Source: Montanilutibacter psychrotolerans (lineage in GTDB: Bacteria > Pseudomonadota > Gammaproteobacteria > Xanthomonadales > Xanthomonadaceae). From it: a stretch of 64,000 nt of DNA. The position numbers and the translations under genes are program-made. Shown piece after piece: positions 36,830 to 45,380 of this stretch. How positions within the stretch are numbered: the first letter of the stretch is position 1; each line of letters starts with the position of its first letter. The stretch covers positions 248,001 through 312,000 of the forward strand of contig NZ_RIBS01000005.1 of the NCBI RefSeq assembly GCF_003719825.1, read 5' to 3'. The notes under the pieces were generated by a model. It was not told the DNA's origin, searched no databases, and saw nothing but the letters and a program-made list of their open reading frames with translations.

Positions 36830-38602
36830 TCAGAACAGGTCGCCGCGTTTGCGTTTGGGGTAGGTGCCTTCGGCCTTGGCCTTGTCGACCACACGTTGCG
36901 CATACTCGAGTGCGACCTTGCTCAGGTCGGAATCGGGTGCGAACACGTCGACTTGCGGCCGTTCATCGTCCTGCGAAGGTTTCTCCCCCGATGGCTCGTT
37001 CGATTCGGCGGCGACGCGTGCTTGTGCTGATGCAGATCGTTCGCGCGCGCGCCTCGCGTCGTCGCACAGGACATCGTCATACTCCCCCTCGCGCGGCGCA
37101 TCGACGGTCCGCGTGTCGATCTTGGCGCATGCGGTGTCGTACGCCGCGGGGTCGGCGGCGAGTCGATCCACCCGCGCTTGCCACAGTTCGCTGTGGCGTC
37201 GATGACAGGCCAGATTGAGTTCGAGGCCCCGATCTCTTTCCGGGGTTGCGGCACAGGCGGCATCCAGCGACGCCGGGGCGGCGAGCAGTTTTTCGATGGC
37301 GCGATCGAGTCGATCGCTTTGCGCCGTGGAGCACGCCAGGGTGGCAAAACCCGCGCGGTCCTCAGGCAACTCGTCGTCGGCGCAGATGATTGCGTACGCC
37401 GCGTTGTCGTCGATGAGCACGTTCGCCAACGCAAACTGAAGTGCCGTCTCGTAGGAAAAGCACGCCGAGCCCAAGGGGCCGTTTCGCTCCTGCGCCGGTG
37501 TGGCCTCGCAGTCCGCAGCGACCTGACGCGCTTGATGCACTACCAGCTCATGTCCGACCCGTTCGTCCCGGACGCCCTGGGCAAGTTCGCAGGCCCGCGC
37601 CAGACCGGGGGTCTGCTGGCCAGCGGGAGTGGTCCGACATTGTCGTTCGAGCTCTTCCGGCGTCTCGCCAAGCCGAATCGTTTCCTGCAGCGAGTCTTCG
37701 CGGGACTGCCTGTCGCGCTGTCGCCTTTCACAGGCGGCCTTGGCGTTGGTCGTGATGGGGCCATACGGCGGCGGCAGATCGCCGCCGTTGCAGACGCTGG
37801 CGGCCCACTTCGCGGACGAGAGGTCGACGGGAAAGCGGTCGTCGTCGCGATGCGCGATCGCCTCCTGCAATCCCGAGATCGTGCCGACCAGTGCCTGGGT
37901 GTTGTCCGGGTCGGTGACGTTCGCATCGGCGGGAATCGACGCGAGCATTGAATCGAGCAGCGTGTTCGCGTCGGCGAACCGGCCCATCTCGCGTAGTGCG
38001 TTGGCCACCAGCAATCGTGCCGTGCGCTTTTCCGCCTCGGGCGTGGTGAACGCTTCGATCAACGTCGGACCTTCATCGGCAATGCGGGTTACCAGTCGCC
38101 TGCGGTCGGCCCGGTCCGTCGTGGCCCAGCTGGCACGAACCAGCAGTTGCATGCGCGTCTGCGCGGGCATGCCCAGCTGTGTCGCAAGCCACTGCGCACG
38201 CTCGTGCCGACTGCTGTGACGGAGCTTTCGATACGCGTCGCTCCCAAGCAGGTCGTGCAATTGCATCAGCTGATCCAGCGAGTACTCCAGGTACGGGAGC
38301 GATTGGGCCTGGTCCGCGTTCGCATAGTCGGGGATGAGCACAAGCCCGTCGCGGGGGCATTCCGGGATCTGGGCATCGACGAGGTGGTCACCCAGCCAAC
38401 TGCCGTCGGCGAACTGGACAAGGGGCATGGCGGCATACCCGACGTCCTGGGAGAACGTCTCGCCGCTCAGTGGGCAGACGAACTGGCGAACGTCGAACGT
38501 GGCGGCGTCGGACGGCGCACCTCGAGAAGCCCAGGGAGCGATCGTTGCCAAGGCCAACAGGCCGACGGAAAGCGCGCGGTTCAACGGCGATGCGGATCGC
38601 AT
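36830..38602 (-). CDS. Secreted cysteine-pair tandem-repeat protein of unknown function
   Basis: A 590-aa protein with an N-terminal signal peptide (about 1-27, ALSVGLLALATIAPWASRGA). The mature N-terminus has FVCPLSGETF and PECPRDGLVLIP, like a cysteine-pair header. The C-terminal half has six units each with two cysteines (about C271/C291, C322/C338, C365/C381, C407/C424, C450/C466, C492/C513). Unit spacing is 42-43 residues after the first. The consensus is roughly C-x-x-TP-x(4)-G-x-L-x-x-AC. The ATG at 38602 has GGAG upstream; the longer frame would add an Arg-rich tail ahead of the signal. I do not recognise the family. Confidence 0.65.
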   Translation of the reverse strand: MRSASPLNRALSVGLLALATIAPWASRGAPSDAATFDVRQFVCPLSGETFSQDVGYAAMPLVQFADGSWLGDHLVDAQIPECPRDGLVLIPDYANADQAQSLPYLEYSLDQLMQLHDLLGSDAYRKLRHSSRHERAQWLATQLGMPAQTRMQLLVRASWATTDRADRRRLVTRIADEGPTLIEAFTTPEAEKRTARLLVANALREMGRFADANTLLDSMLASIPADANVTDPDNTQALVGTISGLQEAIAHRDDDRFPVDLSSAKWAASVCNGGDLPPPYGPITTNAKAACERRQRDRQSREDSLQETIRLGETPEELERQCRTTPAGQQTPGLARACELAQGVRDERVGHELVVHQARQVAADCEATPAQERNGPLGSACFSYETALQFALANVLIDDNAAYAIICADDELPEDRAGFATLACSTAQSDRLDRAIEKLLAAPASLDAACAATPERDRGLELNLACHRRHSELWQARVDRLAADPAAYDTACAKIDTRTVDAPREGEYDDVLCDDARRARERSASAQARVAAESNEPSGEKPSQDDERPQVDVFAPDSDLSKVALEYAQRVVDKAKAEGTYPKRKRGDLF

Positions 38603-38897
38603 TCGGGCTCCAGCGTGAGAGGGCACCCCGCATTTCCCCAGCCAGGCCGGGGCGGATCGACAACCGCGGGGACGGGCGATCCTAGCAAAGGCGCGCAAGC
38701 GCGCTAACCAACGTGTCGGCAAGGTCCGTTTCGCTCAGGGTCCCCGGGGCGGCGTGGCAGCAGGTCTGCTGTGGGCGCGGGTGATGCGGCGGCCGATCCG
38801 CCTGCGCATCGTGCGCGACGGAAGGTCGGGAAGGCCGCGAGTCTGGACGCGTCAGCGAGTCCGGCCTAGGCAAGCGTCGGCGGGGCGTTTCGCGGAC
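38603..38897. other. Gene-free stretch upstream of the cysteine-repeat gene
   Basis: About 295 bases lie between the start of the cysteine-repeat gene (minus strand, reading left) and the terminator of the beta-helix gene. Only short high-GC frames are present. It must hold the promoter of the cysteine-repeat gene; none is recognisable by eye. Confidence 0.45.
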
Positions 38898-38930
38898 AAA
38901 AAAAAGAGCCCCGGAAATCCGGGGCTCTTT
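38898..38930 (-). terminator. Intrinsic terminator of the beta-helix gene
   Basis: A 12-bp perfect stem (AAAGAGCCCCGG / CCGGGGCTCTTT) with a four-base loop is followed, in minus-strand orientation, by a run of eight T. It ends 18 bases beyond the stop of the beta-helix gene. Confidence 0.95.
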
Positions 38931-38947
38931 GTCGATCAGGCAGGCTG

Positions 38948-41182
38948 TTACTTGTAGACCGAGAAGGTGGTGGTCGCCTGCGTGGTCAGGCTGCCGCTGG
39001 TGGCAACGGCGGTGAGCTTGTACGTACCGATCGAGCTGGGGCCCGAGCCGGACACGAACGACACGCGGGCATAGCCGGAGGCGTCGGTCGTACCGCTCAG
39101 AATCACCTTGTTGATGCCGTTGGGCTTGAGCGCGGTGAAGCTGACCGTCGCACCCTTGACCGCCACGCCATTCTTCAGGACCCGCGCGGCGAGGCTGACC
39201 GTTTCGCCGGCCTTGTAGCTGGTCTTGCTGGCATAGACGGTTTCCGTGAGACCGGTCGAGATGGCCGGGGAGACCGTATAGATGATCGCGGCATTGCGGG
39301 TGTGGATGGCACCAACTCCGCTACCGACGCCCACGCCAACGCTGTACGTACCCGCCAGGGCGTCGGTGGCCGAGGTCACCGAGAGGGTGGCGCTGCCCGT
39401 GGCGCCCGGAGCGAGAGCGATCGTGCTGGTCGAAAGGTCACCGGTCCAACCCGTCTTGACGCTGCGGGCCACGGAGAACGTGGTGTTGCTGCAGGCGCTG
39501 CTGTCGTTGTTCTTGACGGTGATGGGGTAGTTGTTCCGGCTACCGGCGGCGACAGCGCTGATCGGACCGGTCAGGGTCAGCGTCGGAGCGGCACGGGTGC
39601 AGGTCGGCGTCGGGTCCGGAGTCGGATCCGGATTCGGGACGGTGCTGCCGGACTGCATCTCGTAGGCACCCACGTCATTGGCCGAACCGGACGGACGCGG
39701 CTGCAGCACGAAGTCGGTGGAGACGCCACTGATCATCGGGGCCTTGTCGATCAGCGGGCTGCCGGTCAGCGGCTCGGCGTCGAAGGCGGCCAGCGTCATG
39801 TTGGTCAGCTTCGGATCCTGCGTGCAGGTGGTGCCGGTCTGGCAGGTGCGGACCTTCCAGCCCATGTTGCCCGAGAAGGACTTGGCCGCCGGAGCGCTGC
39901 CGCCACTGAACAGGGTCTGGGTCGAGGTGTTGGCGTAGTACGGGAAGCCGACCACGAGGTTGTTCTGGACGTTGACCTTGTCGCTGGACGCGCCTTCACC
40001 GTAGGCGATCTGCGCGTCGCCTTCACCGGAGATGGTGTTGTGGCGCACGGTCACGGTGTCGTTGCCGGTCAGGATCAGCAGCAGGGTGCTGCCGTAGGCA
40101 CGGCACAGATCCGCCGTCGCCATGAAATCCTTGCCGCGGAAGTAGGTGCAGTGACCGACCATCACCGAGTTCTCGATCAGGGCATTGCCCTTGACCTTGA
40201 CCTGGTTGCCGGCGTTGGCCACGGAGTAGATGCGGCGCAGGGTCACCTGCGTGCCATCGGCGCCGTCCATGTAACGCAGGTCGAGGCCGTCGGAGGTGTT
40301 GTGGTGGATGAAGGCGTCTTCGATCAGCCACTTGCCGCCGGTGTCGGTGGTGCCAACGCCGTCGCCATAGCCGCCGGTGGTCTGCGCCCAGCACGCCCAC
40401 GGCTCACCGGTGGCAACGCGCTCGCCGCAACCGTTCCAGGCGATTTCGATGTTGCGGATGGTGATGTTGCCGGAGTTGGAGCCGCCGGTACCGACGTTGC
40501 CGTCCCAGCCCGCGCTGCCGTTCTTGTTGAGCTTGATGCGCTCCATCGTCCAGTTGTTGAGGCCGCCGGCGTTCATGCCGCGTGCCGCCAGACCGTGGAT
40601 GTTGACGTCGTGCAGCCAGACATTGCTGGAGGCGCGGGCGTACAGGCCGACGCGGGCCCACGGCATCGAGCTGGAGCAAGCCGCCGCGGAATTGGAGTGG
40701 TTGTAGACGCAATCGCTGTTGTCGGTGACTTCCAGGTTGCCGACTTCGACGTTGGAGCTGCCGTCGAGGTTGAGCACGCGGTGGGTGCCGGCAACACCGA
40801 TCAGCTTGGGAGCGGTGCCGGGCTTGCCAAGGATGCGGGTGCGCACCGACGAGGTGCCGCTGGGGATGGGCTGCATGTAGCCGCCGCTGCCGACCTGGTA
40901 CGAGCCGGCGCCGATCATCAGGGTGTCACCACCGGCAATGCGCGCGGAACCCGACGAGGGCAGGGCGATGTTGGGATTCTTCCAGGCGCAGGCCTGGGCG
41001 GTGCCGCTACCGGAATACGCCGCGTCGGAGCGGCCGGTGCACTGATTGGCATCACCGCCATCGGCGCGGACATAGAAGGTCGTTGCGTTGGCGGAGCCGA
41101 TGGCGGCGAGGCCAACCGAGGGCAGCAGCAGGGAGAGGAAAACCTTGGGCAGCTTGCGGCTGCGGGCAGTTGCGACAGACAT
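38948..41182 (-). CDS. Secreted right-handed beta-helix protein with C-terminal NEW3-like and Ig-like domains
   Basis: A 744-aa exported protein. A long signal peptide (about 1-33, VFLSLLLPSVGLAAIGSANA) is followed by TTFYVRADGGDANQC. The parallel beta-helix (about 80-460) has repeated NxxV/I-rich coils such as NLDGSSNVEVGNLEVTDNSD, NVWLHDVNIHGLAARGMNAG and HHNTSDGLDLRYMDGADG. A Pro/Asp/Thr linker (NPDPTPDPTPTC) leads to a NEW3-like domain (ITVKNNDSSACSNTTFSVAR) and an Ig-like domain (LAARVLKNGVAVKGATVSFT). The helix resembles polysaccharide lyases or epimerases, but no catalytic residues can be named. It is a close paralog of the lipoprotein at 43739-45340. Start ATG 41182; an 11-G tract lies about 90 bases upstream. 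Confidence 0.85.
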   Translation of the reverse strand: MSVATARSRKLPKVFLSLLLPSVGLAAIGSANATTFYVRADGGDANQCTGRSDAAYSGSGTAQACAWKNPNIALPSSGSARIAGGDTLMIGAGSYQVGSGGYMQPIPSGTSSVRTRILGKPGTAPKLIGVAGTHRVLNLDGSSNVEVGNLEVTDNSDCVYNHSNSAAACSSSMPWARVGLYARASSNVWLHDVNIHGLAARGMNAGGLNNWTMERIKLNKNGSAGWDGNVGTGGSNSGNITIRNIEIAWNGCGERVATGEPWACWAQTTGGYGDGVGTTDTGGKWLIEDAFIHHNTSDGLDLRYMDGADGTQVTLRRIYSVANAGNQVKVKGNALIENSVMVGHCTYFRGKDFMATADLCRAYGSTLLLILTGNDTVTVRHNTISGEGDAQIAYGEGASSDKVNVQNNLVVGFPYYANTSTQTLFSGGSAPAAKSFSGNMGWKVRTCQTGTTCTQDPKLTNMTLAAFDAEPLTGSPLIDKAPMISGVSTDFVLQPRPSGSANDVGAYEMQSGSTVPNPDPTPDPTPTCTRAAPTLTLTGPISAVAAGSRNNYPITVKNNDSSACSNTTFSVARSVKTGWTGDLSTSTIALAPGATGSATLSVTSATDALAGTYSVGVGVGSGVGAIHTRNAAIIYTVSPAISTGLTETVYASKTSYKAGETVSLAARVLKNGVAVKGATVSFTALKPNGINKVILSGTTDASGYARVSFVSGSGPSSIGTYKLTAVATSGSLTTQATTTFSVYK

Positions 41183-41688
41183 CAGACAGCGACTCCGAAA
41201 TTCAATGACAAAGGTGGGTGGCGGTTGAACCACCCGGGTGCGCCCCTCCTTAGGTCGGAGCGGATCGTAGGAAGGGGGGGGGGGCGCTGTTGTGCGCCAG
41301 TCCACAGTTCTGGCCGCGGCAGCCGATCGCCGCAGTTTTCTGTGACCGACGTCTCTTGACTGAATTGTTAAGGTTCAGCTGGGAGTTGGTGACATGAAGT
41401 TCTGAACAGGGGCACGCCCAATTCAGATTGCGACGCGCGCGTAGCCAGGCCCCGAGCGCCGAAGTGGCCGCCAATCTCACGACGCACCTTCACGGGCGCA
41501 ACGGGACGACCGGGGCGCGGGCCAGCAGTACACGGGCAGCGCAAAGCCGCCCCCGGAGGTGGACACGGGGGCGGGAGGCAGGCTGGTCAGGTGACTGACT
41601 GCGACGCGAGCGCATCGCTGGTTGGCGTAAACGGACCCGCGGGTGGGAAATCCGGACTCCGCAAGACAGCGGGCTGGATGCGGGGTTG
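41183..41688. other. Intergenic region upstream of the beta-helix gene, containing a G11 tract
   Basis: About 500 bases lie between the start of the beta-helix gene and the end of the acetyltransferase gene (both minus strand). It holds an 11-G homopolymer at 41274-41284 and an AT-richer stretch around 41340-41400 (GACTGAATTGTTAAGG), a plausible promoter area for the beta-helix gene. No gene is supported. Confidence 0.5.
41274..41284. repeat. Homopolymeric G11 tract
   Basis: Eleven consecutive G residues lie 92-102 bases upstream of the beta-helix gene start, inside its leader or promoter. Such tracts slip during replication and can vary expression between cells. Confidence 0.9.
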
Positions 41689-42279
41689 CTAGCCGATCTT
41701 CCCGTCGTAGTCCGTACGGTTCACGTAACCGGTCGATCCTTTGCGGGAAATTATCGTGCCAGGAACACCCGCCACGACGCAGTCATCGGGGATGTCCATG
41801 GCCACGACGCAGTTGGCGCCGATGGCAACGTTGCTTCCGATCCGCACGTTGCCGGCGATCACCGCGCCGGGGCCGATGTAGATGTTGTCGCCCAGGACGG
41901 GATAGCCCTTGTTCTTCCCGCGATTGGCCCGACCGATCGTCACGCCTTGGGAGATGTTGCAGTTCCGCCCGATCACGGCCTTCTGGCTGACCACGATTCC
42001 ACCGAAGTGGCCGATGTAGAAGCCGCTTCCGATGACGGTCCCGACGGGGATCGAAATTCCCAGCTTGTAGGTGAGGTGCCCAAGTACGAAGCGTGCGAAC
42101 GGATAGACCGTGAACTTGAGGACCGGGTTGCTCCGTGCGTACGCACAGGTGCGCAGCCAGAAGTTGTAGCGGAACGATTCGCCCCTGAAGACGTAGCGCA
42201 ACAGCGGCCCACGCCTGGCGTGTCCGGTGATGCGATAGAGGTCGGACAACACCAGAAACCTGTATTCCTTGAAGGTCAT
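41689..42279 (-). CDS. Hexapeptide-repeat (left-handed beta-helix) acetyltransferase
   Basis: A 196-aa serine-acetyltransferase-like enzyme, likely to O-acetylate EPS sugars using acetyl-CoA in the cytoplasm. Hexapeptide turns run from about 85 to 175: GTVIGSGFYIGHFGGIVVSQ, AVIGRNCNISQGVTIG, GDNIYIGPGAVIAGNVRIG and GSNVAIGANCVVAMDIPDDC. The H in YIGHFGG is in the usual catalytic-His position. The ATG at 42279 (MTFKEYR) follows GGGGAG; the ATG nine codons upstream lacks a site. It is the last gene of the minus-strand EPS run, 66 bases after the CapK-like gene. Confidence 0.88.
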   Translation of the reverse strand: MTFKEYRFLVLSDLYRITGHARRGPLLRYVFRGESFRYNFWLRTCAYARSNPVLKFTVYPFARFVLGHLTYKLGISIPVGTVIGSGFYIGHFGGIVVSQKAVIGRNCNISQGVTIGRANRGKNKGYPVLGDNIYIGPGAVIAGNVRIGSNVAIGANCVVAMDIPDDCVVAGVPGTIISRKGSTGYVNRTDYDGKIG

Positions 42280-42345
42280 CGACGCTCCCCTGGTGTCCGT
42301 GCTCACGTCCCCGCGCCCCTGCAGCCGGCCCCTTCGAGCGGCGTG

Positions 42346-43719
42346 CTAGCCGTTCATTTGCGAAACCACCGCCTGGAATTTTCCGCTGGCCGATCGCGGT
42401 ATCGACTCCACCGTTTCCACCACGACGTTGACATCGCCCAGGCGCTGCCGGACGCGCTTCTCGACGTCGGCGATGTCGTTCGTTCCGAACGCTGCCGTGG
42501 GCACGATCTTCACCCGGATGCGATCCAGTGCCTCCTGGATGATCTGCCCTTCGACGATGTTGGCCTGTCCGACGAAGATCCCGTGGAAGCGGACCATCTG
42601 GCGGCCGTCCGGGCCCACCACGACATCCTCGATCCTTCCCAGCACCTCCTTCAGCACGGGCAAGTGGCGTCCACAGCTGCAGGGTTCCGGGTCCCATGCC
42701 GCCACGTCCCCGACCCGATAGCGAACAAACGGCTGGTACTGCCGTACGAATCCCGTGGCGACGACTTCGCCGGCCTCGCCCGGTGCACAGGGGGTGCCAT
42801 CCGGGCGCAGGATCTCGACGACGCCTGCGTCGGAACTGACGTGGAGGCGATGGTGCGCGCACGCGCTCGCGAACACGGCGTTCTCGACGGTGCCGTACTC
42901 CTCGAACACCGGGCATCGGTAGGCTTCTTCCATGACGGTCCGCATGGTCTGGGTGAGTTTTTCGCTGGTCGTCACCACGGCCTTCAATACGGGCACGTCC
43001 AGACCGCGGTCCAGGATGTGGCGCGCCAACAGGTAGTAGGACATGGCGTAGCCGGTCAGCCATTGAGTCCCGTGCTGCCACAGTGCCTCGACGTACTGGT
43101 CGGCGTTCTCGCCGCTGAGATGGAAGGCCGAAAAATAGACCTGCTTCTCGACCCGGTTGTAGCGGTGGAAGGGGCCGTTGCTGTTTGCGTCCGGTACCAC
43201 GATGCGACCGGAGAACGTCGCGCGCCCCTGCGTGAATGACACGCCTGCCCAGTTGGCCGATCGGACCTCGCGAAGCGCCCGTGCATCGCGGGCCTCGCGG
43301 GCCGTCCACAAGGTCGAGACCGGGGTGCCTGTCGATCCGCTGGTGAGGAATCGGTAGCGCAGCAACGGACGCATGTCGTCGCGGGCAAAGTCCAGGGGCG
43401 CGCTGCGGACGGGTTCCTTGGCCAACAGCGGCAACGCCGACAGGCAGCCGGCCCGGGCTGCGCGTTTTTCCTCGTGGCCCCAGGCCTGCCGGTAGTAGGG
43501 AACGTGGTCGGCCGCATTGCCCAGCAGGATGCGCAGCTTCTCGGACTGGTACGAAGCCAACTCGTCCACCGACCATCGGTCGCGCTCCCGGTACCCGCGC
43601 ACGAGGTCGCCGTACCCGGGGCCCGAGCGCAGCCAATGGCGGTACAGGCCGAATGCCGATGCGGCAACGTCCTGGCCCCGTTGCGGGAGGTGGGCATAGA
43701 TCTTGTCCGTCAGCGCCAT
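42346..43719 (-). CDS. CapK/PaaK-like AMP-forming ligase (phenylacetate-CoA ligase family)
   Basis: A 457-aa adenylate-forming protein related to CapK of capsule loci. The P-loop-like motif is RFLTSGSTGTPVS. Further motifs are FEEYGTVENAVFASAC, GEVVATGFVRQYQPFVRYRVGD, a Cys-containing DPEPCSCGRHLP and the C-terminal RSASGKFQAVV with the catalytic lysine. CapK proteins are found widely in polysaccharide clusters and are thought to activate an acyl group for sugar decoration. The adjacent acetyltransferase fits that. The ATG at 43719 lies 19 bases after the preceding stop. The substrate is unknown. Confidence 0.85.
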   Translation of the reverse strand: MALTDKIYAHLPQRGQDVAASAFGLYRHWLRSGPGYGDLVRGYRERDRWSVDELASYQSEKLRILLGNAADHVPYYRQAWGHEEKRAARAGCLSALPLLAKEPVRSAPLDFARDDMRPLLRYRFLTSGSTGTPVSTLWTAREARDARALREVRSANWAGVSFTQGRATFSGRIVVPDANSNGPFHRYNRVEKQVYFSAFHLSGENADQYVEALWQHGTQWLTGYAMSYYLLARHILDRGLDVPVLKAVVTTSEKLTQTMRTVMEEAYRCPVFEEYGTVENAVFASACAHHRLHVSSDAGVVEILRPDGTPCAPGEAGEVVATGFVRQYQPFVRYRVGDVAAWDPEPCSCGRHLPVLKEVLGRIEDVVVGPDGRQMVRFHGIFVGQANIVEGQIIQEALDRIRVKIVPTAAFGTNDIADVEKRVRQRLGDVNVVVETVESIPRSASGKFQAVVSQMNG

Positions 43720-43738
43720 GGCGGTATCCGGTCGTGGA

Positions 43739-45340
43739 TCAGGGGGTTGCGGCGTTGCCGCATGACGCGGCACCGGCCTTGCCGATCGCCGGACTGCCGG
43801 CAAGCGGTTTGGCGTCGAAGCTCGCCAGGTCCGGGTTGGCGAGCTTGAGTTCCTGGTTGCAGACGGTGTCGGCGGGGCAGGCCGACACCCGCCAGGCCTG
43901 GTTGCCGACGTAGCCCTTGGCGGCCCGGCTGTTGCCGCCATCGAACGCCGAGGGCCTGGCAGGGGAGCGGTAATAGGGAAAGCCGATCACCAGATTATTG
44001 CGGATCTGGATGCTGTCGCTGCCGTCGCCCTCGCTGTGGCCGATCTGTACCGCGCCTTCCCCGGCGAGGGTATTGCGTCGCACGATCGCGGTGTCGTTGC
44101 CCGTCATGACCAGCTGCAGCGTGCTGCCGTCGGCGCGACACAGGTCGTCGTCGACCATGAAGAACCGGTTCTTGAAGAAGCTGCAATGGCCCACCAGCAC
44201 CGAGTCCTCGATCACGGCGTTGCCCTTGACCTTGACCTGGTTGCCGGCGTTGGCCACGGCATGGATGCGGCGCAGGGTCACACGGGTGGCGTCGGCGCCA
44301 TCCATGTAACGCAGGTCGAGGCCGTCGGAGGTGTTGTGGTGGATGTATGCATCCTCGACCAGCCACTGGCCGCCGGTATCGGTGGTGCCCAATCCGTCGC
44401 CGTATCCGCCGGTAGCCTGTGCCCAGCACGCCCACGGCTCACCGGTGGCAGCGCGTTCGCCGCAGCCATTCCAGGCGATTTCGATGTCGCGGATGATCAT
44501 CCTGCCGGCGTTGGACCCGCCGTCGCCGACGTTGCCGTCCCAGCCGGCACTGCCGTTCCTGTTGAGCTTGATGCGCTCGATCGTCCAGTTGCGCAGGCCG
44601 CCGGCATTGATGCCACGCGCGGCCAGGCCATGGATGTCGAGGTCGTGCAGCCAGACGTTGCTGGAGGCGCGGGCGTACAGGCCAACGCGGGCCCAGGGCA
44701 TGGCGTCGGTGCAGGCCGCGTCCGCCTGCGAATGGCGAAAGACGCAATCGCTGTCGTCGGTGATTTCCAGGTTGCCGACTTCGACGTTGGAACTGCCGTC
44801 GAGGTTGAGCACGCGATGGATTCCCCGGGTACCGACCAGCCTGGCGACGGCGCCGGGCTTTCCCAGGATGCGGGTGGGAGCGTCGGGGCCTGGGCCGCTG
44901 GGAACCGGCTGCATGTGGCCGGAATCGCCGATAGGGTAGGTGCCCGGTGCGATGCGCAGGATGTCGCCTCCCGCGATGCGTGGCTGCCCTGAAGGGGGCA
45001 GCGCCATCTCAGGTCCCTTCCAGGCGCAGGGCTGGACGGCGCCGCTGCCCGAATAAGGCGCATCCTCCCGCCCCGTGCACTGGGTGGCATCGCCGCCATC
45101 GGTCCGCACGTAATAGGTCGTGGCATCGGCAGACGCCGCCGTGGCAATCGGGATCCCGGACGGGGCGGCGCTCGCCGCCGCGCAGGTGTCCGGCGCAGGC
45201 GCGAGTTCGGGTTCCGGTTCGGCGGCGCACGCGACCAGACTGGCAAGCGCGCACGTCGCCAGCGCGAGCCGCCACGCCCGATGGTGAGTGCATGCTCGGC
45301 TGTGCCGATGATGGCGCTGGCGATGACCTGGGCGGCTGAT
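43739..45340 (-). CDS. Right-handed beta-helix lipoprotein, paralog of the 38948-41182 protein; apparent ATC start
   Basis: The frame encodes a beta-helix nearly matching the neighbour paralog (shared NLDGSSNVEVGNLE, ASSNVWLHD, NTSDGLDLRYMDGAD, NAGNQVKVKGNA), about four of five residues identical by eye in the core. It lacks the NEW3 and Ig domains and ends at CGNAATP. The first ATG/GTG-type start is the GTG at 45109, which would cut off the N-terminus. Reading further upstream without a stop gives a lipoprotein signal (LALATCALASLVAC, Cys codon 45227-45229). Seven bases after AGGAGG (45353-45348) lies ATC at 45340, in frame, giving 533 aa. The start is thus either ATC or a mutated ATG. Confidence 0.72.
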   Translation of the reverse strand: MSRPGHRQRHHRHSRACTHHRAWRLALATCALASLVACAAEPEPELAPAPDTCAAASAAPSGIPIATAASADATTYYVRTDGGDATQCTGREDAPYSGSGAVQPCAWKGPEMALPPSGQPRIAGGDILRIAPGTYPIGDSGHMQPVPSGPGPDAPTRILGKPGAVARLVGTRGIHRVLNLDGSSNVEVGNLEITDDSDCVFRHSQADAACTDAMPWARVGLYARASSNVWLHDLDIHGLAARGINAGGLRNWTIERIKLNRNGSAGWDGNVGDGGSNAGRMIIRDIEIAWNGCGERAATGEPWACWAQATGGYGDGLGTTDTGGQWLVEDAYIHHNTSDGLDLRYMDGADATRVTLRRIHAVANAGNQVKVKGNAVIEDSVLVGHCSFFKNRFFMVDDDLCRADGSTLQLVMTGNDTAIVRRNTLAGEGAVQIGHSEGDGSDSIQIRNNLVIGFPYYRSPARPSAFDGGNSRAAKGYVGNQAWRVSACPADTVCNQELKLANPDLASFDAKPLAGSPAIGKAGAASCGNAATP

Positions 45341-45353
45341 GACGGTTCCTCCT
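45338..45353 (-). promoter_or_regulatory. Strong ribosome-binding site facing an ATC codon
   Basis: On the minus strand AGGAGG (45353-45348) is followed after seven bases by ATC (45340-45338), in frame with the beta-helix lipoprotein. No ATG, GTG or TTG occurs in that frame before 45109. This site decides the start proposed above. Confidence 0.6.
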
Positions 45354-45380
45354 GTCCGATGCCCAGCGTGGCGTCGCGGT

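Noticed and set aside
39302-41359. 685-codon plus-strand frame over the beta-helix gene
   Set aside because: Antisense to a gene with signal peptide, domains and its own terminator; the translated sequence is low-complexity Gly/Ala/Arg.
45009-45293. 94-codon minus-strand ORF starting ATG 45293 as the true start of the beta-helix lipoprotein through a frameshift
   Set aside because: A one-base indel would join it to the lipoprotein signal, but its ribosome site is weak, whereas AGGAGG faces an in-frame ATC at 45340 with no indel needed.
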